IMG/VR virus record: IMGVR_UViG_3300036900_000034
Span: 1-27,252 of that record
DNA: 27,252 nt
Source: a virus
Strand: one strand, 5' to 3'
A model generated the notes under the pieces. That model worked only from the letters and a program-made list of their open reading frames with translations, did not search any database and had not been told where the DNA came from. Positions within the stretch are counted from its first letter, which is position 1, and each line of letters begins with the position of its first letter. Below are positions 15,035 to 22,090 of the stretch, in pieces. The position numbers and the translations under genes were made by a program.

Positions 15035-15732
15035 GTGGGATCTACGTGAGCAGTGAGAATTCCGTTCGTGAACGTCAAACTTCCTGTTGTGCCGCCTCCG
15101 GTAAGAGGTCCAAGCGGAACCGTTACCGACAGGCCAGCAACCGGAAGCTGTGATCCAGAGATGTTGCCCGAGATGTTTCCAAAGCTCGGCTGCGCCTGCC
15201 CAAACGCTCCTGTGGTTGAATCGTAAGAGGTCAGAAACTTGTTAAAGACGAACGGCGTGTTGTTTGCCAGCGCTGGCGTTCCGGTAAGGCTGCCGAAGGA
15301 AACGTCGTTCGGCGACCATGATGTCCCGCTCCAGATCAGCGCTTGGTTTGTAGCCGGGGCCGAAGCAACCAGAGAACTATAAGCCGTCGCTGCGCCTGTA
15401 ACCTGGTTGACCGTCGTGCGCGCGAAGGTCACCGTGTCTGCGATGTGGTCGAGATTGACGTCGGCCGCCACGTTGGTCAGGGAATTTAGCTGCCCTGTGC
15501 CTGTGAGATTCTGAACCACCGAAACAACCGTGCCAGGATGGCTTACGACTGTTGCTGCGGGGCCGATGACGCCGTTGAACTGGCCCAGGATGTCGAGCGC
15601 TGCATTGATGGCCTCAATAATCCGCATGAGCACGTTTTGCCCGTATGCTGTCGGCGTGCCCGTCTTGGGGTCAACGATCTGCGCAGTTGAAGCGAGCGGC
15701 GAGACTACCAGGCTGGTAATCGGACTGCTCAT
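15031..15732 (-). CDS. Fibre-like tail protein in the tail-needle position
   Basis: This 233-aa protein has low complexity typical of phage fibres. The N-terminal about 60 residues include a helix (NVLMRIIEAINAALDILGQF). After that come Val/Thr/Gly-rich strand repeats (VNLDHIADTVTFARTTVN, ALIWSGTSWSPNDVSFGSLT), then a C-terminal beta region with GPLTGGGTTGSLTFTNG. It stands where P22 encodes the tail needle gp26, but the strong coiled coil of gp26 is not evident, so it may be a short side fibre instead. GAGG lies about 8 nt before the ATG, and ATGA overlaps exist at both ends. Virion tail protein is likely; the exact part is unknown. Confidence 0.6.
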   Translation of the reverse strand: MSSPITSLVVSPLASTAQIVDPKTGTPTAYGQNVLMRIIEAINAALDILGQFNGVIGPAATVVSHPGTVVSVVQNLTGTGQLNSLTNVAADVNLDHIADTVTFARTTVNQVTGAATAYSSLVASAPATNQALIWSGTSWSPNDVSFGSLTGTPALANNTPFVFNKFLTSYDSTTGAFGQAQPSFGNISGNISGSQLPVAGLSVTVPLGPLTGGGTTGSLTFTNGILTAHVDPT

Positions 15733-17231
15733 TCAGTGACCTCTAGATAGGCATCCACGATTGTCCAAATCACAGGGTCTGTAACCACAAGCTCATACAC
15801 TCGGTTTCGGGAGCGGCCGAGGCGCAGCCAGAAAACCCGCTTGCCATATTCCCCAGCGAACCCGCAATCTCGCCAGTGCTCGTTTGACCAGGTATGGCCG
15901 CTGTCGTTCGACCAGCGAAGCATGGCCTGTGGTTCTCTTGGTTCGCCAGTGTCTTCGTCTGTCAGCGGCGGTTGTGGGCCCATGCCTGCATCAAAGTCCA
16001 CAATCATCTGCGTGTGAATGAGCCACTTCTTTTCATCTCGAACCGTTGGGGCTCGCCTGACCCTGCGAATCACGTTGCCGTTGTCGGAAACGAACGAATA
16101 TGAGCCATCGTTATTGTTGATGGGCAGGTGCATTTCCCAGAGGTTGTTGGAACTCCAGTCACCCACCAGATGCTTGCCGAACGCATACACATGGTTCCAG
16201 GAATGATGCGGCTCAGAAGGCCCGATATTGTTAATCCAGTGATCTCGTTTATGCCAAAGACTCTCGTTAAGGTCGTAGACCCATGACCATGAAGAATTCG
16301 GCACATAGAGCACCCAAAACAGATGACCTGCATCCTGATAGGAATAGGTCACAAGGTTGGCAATCTGATCCTCTGAGTACGACTGCAAATCAATCTCAAC
16401 CGCATGCGTTGACACTCTGACCGGCGTGTAGCCGTTCGACCTCTGCGCTACCCTTGCGCCGCGTTCATCCTGCCCAATCCAGAACACGGAATTATCGATG
16501 AGGCAAGGTGCAAACAAGGGCCCATTGCCTGTCTCGATCAGAGCGCCTGGGATCACGTCAAACACGTCGCTTGAGCCTGTGTTTTGATAGGGCTGGATGT
16601 GTTGCCCACCCATGACCCAGATTTCGCGGTGATTCACGATCAGCGAAGTGAGGTTTTCAGGAAATACGCTGACTCCATTCACGTTAAGGCCTGGCCATGT
16701 TGTGCCATCGAGAATGTCTGAGAACTGGTATTTGTTTGTGTCGAGGATGTTGAGCACGAAATAGGCGTCTGAGTACCAAACCACGCCAGGCACCCCAGCC
16801 AGAAGGCTTGTCACGTCCGTTAGCGTGTTTGTTGCCACGGTGTAGCAATACGCTGAGCCTGCCGAGACGATGAGCAATTCAACCGTGCTGGCTGCGATAG
16901 AGACAGGCTTGCCGTCATTGGCGATGGTCTGCAATGGCGTTACGGCGGAACTCGAAACCACCTCGCACAATTGCGTGCCTGCAACCACAAACAGGCGCCC
17001 GTTGATGATCTTTGAACCCCGAACCGGCGATTCGGGCAGGATGGCGAACGGTGCGAGGCCGGGAGTCGGGACATAGCTGCGAAGCCCTTGCGCGATCTGC
17101 CCGCCATAAGACTTGCCGGGGGAGACAGATCCTTGTGTCTCTGACGTTTCGGCGTACCAGTTGATTGCCTCTTCATCGGCAACGGCGACTGAGCTTGCCG
17201 TGTATGAAGGCCCGACGAACCCGAACCTCAC
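15729..17231 (-). CDS. Tail accessory factor / DNA-stabilisation protein, P22 gp10-like
   Basis: This 500-aa protein (P22 gp10 is 472 aa) likely forms the ring that closes the tail hub and carries the tailspikes. The N-terminus FGFVGPSYTASSVAVADEEAINWYAE and a run of beta-propeller-like repeats are characteristic: GSKIINGRLFVVAGTQLCEV, then VVWYSDAYFVLNILDTNKYQFSDILDGTTW, then LIVNHREIWVMGGQHIQPY, then WIGQDERGARVAQRSNG. The C-terminus returns to WSNDSGHTWSNEHWRDCGFAG, the Asp-box-like blade usual in this family. It starts with GTG (GTGA overlap), with a strong AGAGGAG 6 nt upstream. Its stop overlaps the next start (ATGA). The family assignment is firm; detailed function is by analogy to P22. 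Confidence 0.87.
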   Translation of the reverse strand: MRFGFVGPSYTASSVAVADEEAINWYAETSETQGSVSPGKSYGGQIAQGLRSYVPTPGLAPFAILPESPVRGSKIINGRLFVVAGTQLCEVVSSSAVTPLQTIANDGKPVSIAASTVELLIVSAGSAYCYTVATNTLTDVTSLLAGVPGVVWYSDAYFVLNILDTNKYQFSDILDGTTWPGLNVNGVSVFPENLTSLIVNHREIWVMGGQHIQPYQNTGSSDVFDVIPGALIETGNGPLFAPCLIDNSVFWIGQDERGARVAQRSNGYTPVRVSTHAVEIDLQSYSEDQIANLVTYSYQDAGHLFWVLYVPNSSWSWVYDLNESLWHKRDHWINNIGPSEPHHSWNHVYAFGKHLVGDWSSNNLWEMHLPINNNDGSYSFVSDNGNVIRRVRRAPTVRDEKKWLIHTQMIVDFDAGMGPQPPLTDEDTGEPREPQAMLRWSNDSGHTWSNEHWRDCGFAGEYGKRVFWLRLGRSRNRVYELVVTDPVIWTIVDAYLEVTE

Positions 17232-17404
17232 TTAGGCTCCTCTGTTGTCCAGCCGAGCTTTAAAAAACCGTCGAGTTCCTTCTGTGAACTGACGGTTAGC
17301 TCTTTGAAGTTGGTTTCGCCTTCGCGGATAGGCAGAGGCCTTCCCTTTGCGTCCCGGCCGCTGAACAGGTGGTAGATTTTGCAGGGAAACTTGATGTCAG
17401 TCAT
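17228..17404 (-). CDS. 58-aa microgene between gp4-like and gp10-like genes
   Basis: The ATG at 17404 overlaps the adaptor stop by one base (TGATG), and the stop overlaps the gp10-like start as GTGA. The product begins MTDIKFPCKIYHLFSGRDAK and goes on with GRPLPIREGETNFKELTVSS before a short charged helix ending in TTEEPK. It has no signal or membrane segment and I cannot name a family. Overlaps on both sides are the main evidence, since no strong ribosome-binding site precedes it. A 175-nt gap would otherwise be the largest in this module. Confidence 0.6.
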   Translation of the reverse strand: MTDIKFPCKIYHLFSGRDAKGRPLPIREGETNFKELTVSSQKELDGFLKLGWTTEEPK

Positions 17405-18135
17405 CAGAGCCCAATCCCGAATAGGTCAGCTTTGTAGTTGTAGCCGGCAGGCGCAGCCATCAAGTCCGACTGCATGCCCAAATCGGGCACGTTCATTGTC
17501 TTGATGACAGCCTTGGATTCAATGGCAACCTGAGCCACCACAGGCGGAAGGTTCGCCACGCCAAACTCAGCAGCAAGATCCACAGCGAGGTTGAATCTGA
17601 GTGCTCTCTGGTAGCCGGGAGGGAAGGCGATAGGCGTATTTAAGGCCGCAGGTTCGGCGAGCGCTGCCCAACTGTAGATCCTGACGAGGTTCAGCGTCGT
17701 ATTTGGGATAGGCCAGAAGTTCAGCGAGCGCAGCGGATAATCCCCAGTGTCATAGCAAATCTGCGGGAACGTGCCTGTCGTGGCCTTGACCGGCACTTTC
17801 AGCTGCCATTCATCGACCGAATACATGTCGATCGGCACTTCTACCGGGTTATCCGGAGCAAACAAGAGAATCGCGCTCATGGCGTCGATGCGCGCCGGCC
17901 GCGCCGTGTCAAAGTCCCCGCCGGGCCCCATCGTGTAGGTCTGCTGCCCTCCAATCAGCGGAAAGTCTTCCGATTTGGTGGTAAAGATCGTCAGCCGCGC
18001 CGCATTCCACGAGTCAATGAGGTCGTTCAGCACCACCAGGCTGTCGGTAGCGTCGTCAATCTGCAGAGCTTCCCCTGTGGCATAGACTCCAACCAGCCTG
18101 AGAGCGCTTCGGATTAGATCGTATGCGGTCGCCAT
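17404..18135 (-). CDS. Head-tail adaptor, P22 gp4-like
   Basis: This 243-aa protein likely forms the ring below the portal that starts tail assembly. The N-terminus ATAYDLIRSALRLVGVYATGEAL followed by DDATDSLVVLNDLIDSW has the helical pattern of P22 gp4 and related adaptors. The middle is beta-rich (GGQQTYTMGPGGDFDTARPARIDAM). The C-terminal helices (FPPGYQRALRFNLAVDLAAEFG) complete the family pattern. It is longer than P22 gp4 (166 aa), as in many environmental podoviruses. A good Shine-Dalgarno (AAGGG) precedes the ATG. It lies directly before a 58-aa microgene and the gp10-like gene, the P22 order. P22 gp4 also has muralytic activity; no such site can be claimed here. Confidence 0.78.
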   Translation of the reverse strand: MATAYDLIRSALRLVGVYATGEALQIDDATDSLVVLNDLIDSWNAARLTIFTTKSEDFPLIGGQQTYTMGPGGDFDTARPARIDAMSAILLFAPDNPVEVPIDMYSVDEWQLKVPVKATTGTFPQICYDTGDYPLRSLNFWPIPNTTLNLVRIYSWAALAEPAALNTPIAFPPGYQRALRFNLAVDLAAEFGVANLPPVVAQVAIESKAVIKTMNVPDLGMQSDLMAAPAGYNYKADLFGIGL

Positions 18136-18287
18136 TATCTACCCTTCTGATGTGGCTGGAATGGAGGCTTTTGCACTTGGGGCGCTGGCTTTTCGTTGCT
18201 GACTGCAAGCTGGAATGCGATCTCCTTGAGCCAGTGCGTTACCGAGAGGTCGTAGTGTGGCGTCTGCTTGATTTGGTCGCTAGTCAC
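18135..18287 (-). CDS. 50-aa microgene between glycosyltransferase and adaptor
   Basis: A GTG start at 18287 overlaps the glycosyltransferase stop (GTGA), and the TAA stop overlaps the adaptor ATG (TAATG). A strong Shine-Dalgarno (GGGAGG) lies 9 nt before the GTG. The product begins MTSDQIKQTPHYDLSVTHWL, continues with KEIAFQLAVSNEKPAP and ends in a Pro/Gln/Lys-rich basic tail. It has no membrane segment and I do not recognise it. Exact fitting between two genes plus the ribosome-binding site argue that it is translated. It may be a small virion or assembly factor. Confidence 0.6.
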   Translation of the reverse strand: MTSDQIKQTPHYDLSVTHWLKEIAFQLAVSNEKPAPQVQKPPFQPHQKGR

Positions 18288-18961
18288 GCTTCACTGCCTC
18301 CCGGCTGCCTGAGAAGGAACTTATGTAAATTGCCTTTGTAAACCTTGCCCTTGTCGTGGTGGTCGATGCTCAGATTTGGCACTAACCAGATGTCGCCGCA
18401 TTTGTCTTTCCAGCGCCGCGCAAATGAGTAGTCCTCGCCCCACCAGACACGCTCATGCACGCCATGATTGAAGAGGTCGACTGCCTGGTGGTACATCGGG
18501 CCATAACAGAGCTCGGGGTAAGCAACCATGAACCTGTCGACTGCTTCCGGGGTGATCTTCAGGAAGCCTGCCGGAATGAGTTTGGCTGAGATTGCGCCGT
18601 CGGACTGCCTGACTATGGGCACAAAGTTCTCGTGCGTTTCCCATGTGCCCATGTAGTACTCGTCATCCTGCTTGCATCGATACGTGCCGGCAACTACTTC
18701 GCCTTCCGTCTGGATCAGCTTGAGCAAGTCTTCCGGCCGCCACGCTACGTCGTAATCGAGAAACACAACCGCATCTGCCTTGGCATCGAGCGCTGCACGA
18801 AGCATGTTGGCTCGGGCCGCTGAGATGTATGGACATGCGATCTGCTGGGCATATCCGTGCTCCCATCCTGCCGCCTCAATCAGTGGAAGTGAATCTTCGA
18901 GGGACTTAATGTACGGGGCCGTGGGTCCGGAGAGCGAAGGTGTGCAGAAAACGACTTTCAA
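18284..18961 (-). CDS. GT-A-fold glycosyltransferase
   Basis: This 225-aa protein starts with TTG in a TTGA overlap with the previous glycosyltransferase. The N-terminus KVVFCTPSLSG and the ISAARANMLRAALD helix lead into ADAVVFLDYDVAWRPEDL, where DYD is the DxD metal site near residue 90. A later WWGEDYSFARRWKDKCGDIW segment and a DHHD motif near the C-terminus resemble the catalytic end of many phage-encoded glycosyltransferases. It forms a two-gene cassette with its neighbour, inserted between the coat and connector genes. The cassette might glycosylate the capsid, the tail proteins or the host surface; the sequence does not decide. The enzyme class is secure, but donor and acceptor are not. 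Confidence 0.82.
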   Translation of the reverse strand: MKVVFCTPSLSGPTAPYIKSLEDSLPLIEAAGWEHGYAQQIACPYISAARANMLRAALDAKADAVVFLDYDVAWRPEDLLKLIQTEGEVVAGTYRCKQDDEYYMGTWETHENFVPIVRQSDGAISAKLIPAGFLKITPEAVDRFMVAYPELCYGPMYHQAVDLFNHGVHERVWWGEDYSFARRWKDKCGDIWLVPNLSIDHHDKGKVYKGNLHKFLLRQPGGSEA

Positions 18962-19515
18962 TTGTGCACCATGAGAACGTCTGGAATCTTTGCGTGCGAA
19001 ATGCCTTGCGAGATCAGCAGTTCAATCAATTCTCCGTCTGCCTTCTCGCTGATATTGAACGGTTGAAACTTGCTGCGCCGAACAATGAACCCTGTTTTGT
19101 CGATGCTGTTGAGCACGGGCTGGACGTCGATTGTCGCGTAATGCAGTCCTGTGAATCTGGCATCGTAGACCATGTTGCAATAAACGAGATCCGCGCTAGG
19201 CTTGAGCATTCTTTCCGCAAAGACAGGCATGTAATAGGAATCATCCGAGGGGAAACAGACAAATTCCCCTTGGCATTCGTTCTCGACTGCCCAATTTGCC
19301 GTTGCGTAGCACCCGCCAAGCCCTAGAGATTGTGTATCGACATGCCGAAAGCGGGAATCAAGGCTATAAACCAGCCGATGATTAGATTTCTGGCTATCTG
19401 AGTTGTCGGTAACGATCACTTCAAAGTCTTCGAAGGTCTGCACGGCCAGCGAATGCAGCACGATAGGCAACATTGCTGGCCGATTGCAGGTTGAAACCAC
19501 AAACGAGAGTTTTAT
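18958..19515 (-). CDS. Family 2-like glycosyltransferase
   Basis: This GT-A-fold enzyme is expected to transfer a sugar from a nucleotide-sugar. The N-terminus (KLSFVVSTCNRPAMLPIVLHSL, AVQTFEDFEVIVTDNSD) is the typical GT2 nucleotide-binding start. PSDDSYYMP is the DxD-like metal site at about residues 90-100. At 185 aa it is short for GT2, and the acceptor side is reduced. No good ATG exists. The open frame reaches a GTG at 19572, which lacks a Shine-Dalgarno and would overlap the previous gene by 61 nt. The most economical start is ATA at 19515, just after the GGAAGGGTGGAGC ribosome-binding region and in an ATAA overlap with the previous stop. The acceptor may be a virion protein or host glycan; nothing shows which. 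Confidence 0.8.
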   Translation of the reverse strand: MKLSFVVSTCNRPAMLPIVLHSLAVQTFEDFEVIVTDNSDSQKSNHRLVYSLDSRFRHVDTQSLGLGGCYATANWAVENECQGEFVCFPSDDSYYMPVFAERMLKPSADLVYCNMVYDARFTGLHYATIDVQPVLNSIDKTGFIVRRSKFQPFNISEKADGELIELLISQGISHAKIPDVLMVHN

Positions 19516-19751
19516 GCTCCACCCTTCCAGAGCCCGAGGCCTACGAGCGTGTTCGTTACTTCCAGCACCCACGATGTGAGGCTGGCTGCCACGGTGATGT
19601 TCGAGGAAACCGATACCACAGATGCGGCCTGGATTGAGGCCGCGCGCTGTGCTACCGGCGTTGCGCCATAGAAACTGATTGGATCGGTTGCTGATTGCCC
19701 GAGCCCAGTTCCTTGAGAGTTTGCTTGGCTTAATTGTGTGCCGATGGTCAT
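19512..19751 (-). CDS. Small coat-adjacent protein with FYGATPVAQR motif
   Basis: The ATG at 19751 is preferred, giving 79 aa (MTIGTQLSQANSQ). It has a good Shine-Dalgarno (AAGGAAGG, about 8 nt upstream), whereas an earlier ATG at 19769 would add six residues and lie upstream of that site. The motif DPISFYGATPVAQRAA followed by a Val/Ser/Thr-rich strand region and a Leu-rich C-terminal helix recurs in small phage proteins encoded just after the capsid gene. I recall such proteins being annotated as head fibre or decoration proteins, but this is not certain. Its stop (TAA) overlaps the proposed ATA start of the glycosyltransferase. Role: possible capsid surface protein, inferred from position. 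Confidence 0.65.
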   Translation of the reverse strand: MTIGTQLSQANSQGTGLGQSATDPISFYGATPVAQRAASIQAASVVSVSSNITVAASLTSWVLEVTNTLVGLGLWKGGA

Positions 19752-19774
19752 GAATTTTCCTTCCTTCAAGAAGT

Positions 19775-19796
19775 CGGGGAGGCCGAAACCTCCCCG
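19775..19796 (-). terminator. GC-rich stem-loop after the coat gene
   Basis: A perfect 8-bp stem, CGGGGAGG/CCTCCCCG, with a 6-nt loop (TTTCGG on the minus strand) begins 6 nt after the coat stop codon. There is no T-run after it, so it is not a classic intrinsic terminator. It may be a leaky attenuator or an mRNA-stabilising 3' hairpin that raises coat yield over the downstream genes. Confidence 0.5.
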
Positions 19797-19802
19797 CTGG
19801 GG

Positions 19803-21020
19803 TTACTGGGCGATAATGCGGGCAGCCAACTGGGGCCGCAGGGTCTTGTAGCCATAGAGAACGTCGATTCTGCAGGGGATAACGTCATTCGTGATGTCGT
19901 ACTGGCGAGCAATACGCATCGAAATGCCGTCCATCACCTGACGAGAGCCCCAGGCGCCAAACTTCGACACGTCGATCAGATCGGCCGTGACAAAGGTGAA
20001 CGCTTCAGGATGGAAGACAAGCGACTGCTGATAGAGAGCATTCGCACCAGTCGAGGCAGCCGCCGTCGAGCCAATTTTGACAACCGTCAAACCAGCTCCA
20101 ACCGCAGTCACGTTCTGGGTTGCGCCAGAGGTTACAGGAACAGGTGAAATTGTGGCAGTTCCCGCGCCGCCCGCATAGTCCGCAGTAAATACGAACTGCT
20201 GCAGGAATCCGCGATCAGCCTTGGTTTCAGGATCCACCGCGTCCACGGTCGACAACGTAACGATGTCGCCCTTCTTGAAGGTGGTTGAGCCCGCAGCCAG
20301 AACCATGTTTGCGCTGCCCGATGTGATTGTTGCGGTGTAACCGGTTGTGTTAGCCGCCGAGCCTGACTGGAACGCGTTCAACACCGTGTTTTCGTAGGTG
20401 TCGATTCCGTTGACCTTACCGATTTTGCCGGTCAGGTAGGGCCGAGCAACCGACTCCTGCGGGTTGAAGAAGCCCTTGATGGCGTCGAGGTAGGAAACTA
20501 CGTGCCCCGGTGTCAGGGTTGCGCAGCGGTCCATATCGGGCGCCAGGTAGAGATTCAGCAACTTGCGGGCGTTGGCAAAGTCCGCATAGGTAAATGCCGC
20601 CGTGCTTCCATCAACAACGTTGTAAACGTCCTTGATCATGCTGAGGGCGTCTGACTCGATGTTGGTTGCCAGCACCGACATTGCAGGCTGGAGATAACGC
20701 TTGGAGAATTCGTCGATGGTCAGGGTCAAATCCTGCGAGGAGAAGACGGTATCCACACCCTTTTGCGTGGAAACGGTCAGAACCTGCGAGGTTTCAACGG
20801 TGTCCTGAACCTGTAGCACAGATCCGGTGCGAACCGTGTACTGATTCGGCATACGGATGGTGAGCGAGGGGCCGATTTTGCCGGAAGGAGAAGCGCCGGC
20901 ATTGGCGAACTGGTCATCGTACTGCTTGTTGATGTTGCCGATGAAGTTCAGTTTGGCGTGCAGGATGCGAAGCGCTTCCCGCGTGATGATTGTGGGAGAA
21001 AGAAGACTGTTGCCAGCCAT
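19803..21020 (-). CDS. Major capsid protein, P22 coat-type (HK97 fold)
   Basis: This 405-aa main shell subunit is close in size to P22 gp5 (430 aa). The N-terminus (ITREALRILHAKLNFIGNINKQYDDQF) followed by IRMPNQYTVRTG is the usual start of the P22 coat family. The ATNIESDALSMIKDVYNVVDG helix, equivalent to the spine helix, follows at about 120-140. Residues about 225-310 are a Gly/Ser/Thr-rich beta segment (AGSTTFKKGDIVTLSTVDAV), the place of the P22 I-domain insertion. The C-terminus (QYDITNDVIPCRIDVLYGYKTLRPQLAARI) is also typical of the family. A strong ribosome-binding site lies in a hairpin before the gene and a stem-loop follows it, which suits separate control of the most abundant protein. 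Confidence 0.92.
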   Translation of the reverse strand: MAGNSLLSPTIITREALRILHAKLNFIGNINKQYDDQFANAGASPSGKIGPSLTIRMPNQYTVRTGSVLQVQDTVETSQVLTVSTQKGVDTVFSSQDLTLTIDEFSKRYLQPAMSVLATNIESDALSMIKDVYNVVDGSTAAFTYADFANARKLLNLYLAPDMDRCATLTPGHVVSYLDAIKGFFNPQESVARPYLTGKIGKVNGIDTYENTVLNAFQSGSAANTTGYTATITSGSANMVLAAGSTTFKKGDIVTLSTVDAVDPETKADRGFLQQFVFTADYAGGAGTATISPVPVTSGATQNVTAVGAGLTVVKIGSTAAASTGANALYQQSLVFHPEAFTFVTADLIDVSKFGAWGSRQVMDGISMRIARQYDITNDVIPCRIDVLYGYKTLRPQLAARIIAQ

Positions 21021-21024
21021 TTAA

Positions 21025-21043
21025 GGGCTCCTGAGGAGCGCCC
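21025..21043. promoter_or_regulatory. Hairpin containing the coat-gene ribosome-binding site
   Basis: On the minus strand the 23-nt gap between scaffold and coat genes reads as GGGC, a GC bulge, TCC, a TCA loop and GGAGCCC: a 7-bp bulged stem. The right arm contains the AGGAG Shine-Dalgarno of the coat gene, about 7 nt from its ATG. Base pairing would hide that site, so ribosomes finishing the scaffold gene may be needed to open it. Function is inferred. Confidence 0.45.
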
Positions 21044-22036
21044 TCAGCCGAGTCCGAGTTGCTTATTGCGTTTCCGCATCCACTCGTCGGTAGAAAGGCT
21101 TTCGTCGCTCACGTCGAAGGCCCGCGAAGTTCCGCCACTGACAGGTGAGGGCGGTTTCGGGGCTTGCGTTTGCTTCCGTTCAGGAGCTTTGAATTTGCCG
21201 TCTTCGCCGCGGGGGGTTGATTCCTTCCCCTTGGCGAGTTCTTCCGCAATGCCGCTCTCAATCTTCGCAACGTATCGAATTGCCTTGTTCTGATTCGTCT
21301 TTGCCAGGTCTACAAACTTCGCAAGTTCTGCGTCGTCCGAGCCGATGACATAGAGCACGTCAGCAAGATAATCCGAGTCGTTGATGATGCTCAGGACCGG
21401 GAGGGGAATCAGCGGCGCACCTCTGTCGCTGAGAACCTTGCTCAAGAACGTCGACTTGATGTCGTCGAAGTTCTCGTACCGGTCACGGGCTTCACTTACC
21501 TTTGAGTTGAGAGCATCGCTCTCCGCTTTTACTCGCGCTTCGATCCCTTTGAAGTGATCTCTCACGTCCAGAAGGTGATCGGCCATCGCTGCATTGGCGT
21601 CCTCATAGCTCGCGTCGGGGTGCGCTTTCGCGTAATCCTCGATGAACAGTGAAGGTTTAAATGCGGCGCGGTATTCCTGGTAGTTCTGAGGCTGCTGCGG
21701 CCTTGCGGGGGACGGGTCCGGTTTAACGTCCGATTGGGCTGCAAGCTTGCGCTCTAAATCCTTTTTCTCGGCGAGTAACTGCTTGATGCGCTTTTCAGCG
21801 GGAGAGACTTTTTGCGGTGGCTCCTGGGCTTCTTCCGGGTCCGAATCCGGGGCATCGGGTTCCGCCGTCTCTTCCGGCGAGTCTGCAGGGGCCGATTCTG
21901 CGGGTTCGGCTGGTTTGAAGCGCTCAGGCAGTTCTCCAGTGCGACGGTAACTGTCGTATTCCGCCACGCTGGGCTGCTGCCCTTGAAACACGTCTACTTC
22001 TGCCGTTGACGATGCGGCTTGCGTCTGATCTTCCAT
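21044..22036 (-). CDS. Scaffold-like capsid assembly protein
   Basis: This 330-aa highly charged protein sits exactly where P22 gp8 sits, between portal and coat. Residues about 1-90 are acidic, Pro/Glu-rich and probably disordered. A coiled coil follows at about 85-105 (EKRIKQLLAEKKDLERKL), then a helical middle with a SYEDANAAMADHLLDVRDHF segment. The C-terminus is basic and short (STDEWMRKRNKQLGLG). In P22 a basic C-terminal helix-turn-helix of the scaffold binds coat protein, so the architecture agrees. P22 gp8 is 303 aa. The ATG has AAGGA about 11 nt upstream. I assign it from position and architecture, not from direct sequence similarity. Confidence 0.78.
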   Translation of the reverse strand: MEDQTQAASSTAEVDVFQGQQPSVAEYDSYRRTGELPERFKPAEPAESAPADSPEETAEPDAPDSDPEEAQEPPQKVSPAEKRIKQLLAEKKDLERKLAAQSDVKPDPSPARPQQPQNYQEYRAAFKPSLFIEDYAKAHPDASYEDANAAMADHLLDVRDHFKGIEARVKAESDALNSKVSEARDRYENFDDIKSTFLSKVLSDRGAPLIPLPVLSIINDSDYLADVLYVIGSDDAELAKFVDLAKTNQNKAIRYVAKIESGIAEELAKGKESTPRGEDGKFKAPERKQTQAPKPPSPVSGGTSRAFDVSDESLSTDEWMRKRNKQLGLG

Positions 22037-22090
22037 TTGGGTTGTGTCCTTGTGCCCTTGCGCCGGGCTAGCGGGGTGCTTCTAAACCCT

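Noticed and set aside
19516-19572. GTG-started N-terminal extension of the glycosyltransferase
   Set aside because: There is no Shine-Dalgarno before the GTG, it overlaps the previous gene by 61 nt, and the extension is Arg/Gly-rich and unlike a GT2 start. Kept as the alternative to ATA.
22037-22090. Possible terminator or promoter between portal and scaffold genes
   Set aside because: The 54-nt gap holds only an imperfect GC-rich palindrome around GCTAGC and two similar AAGG-containing octamers, one serving as the scaffold ribosome-binding site. No convincing hairpin or -35/-10 pair.
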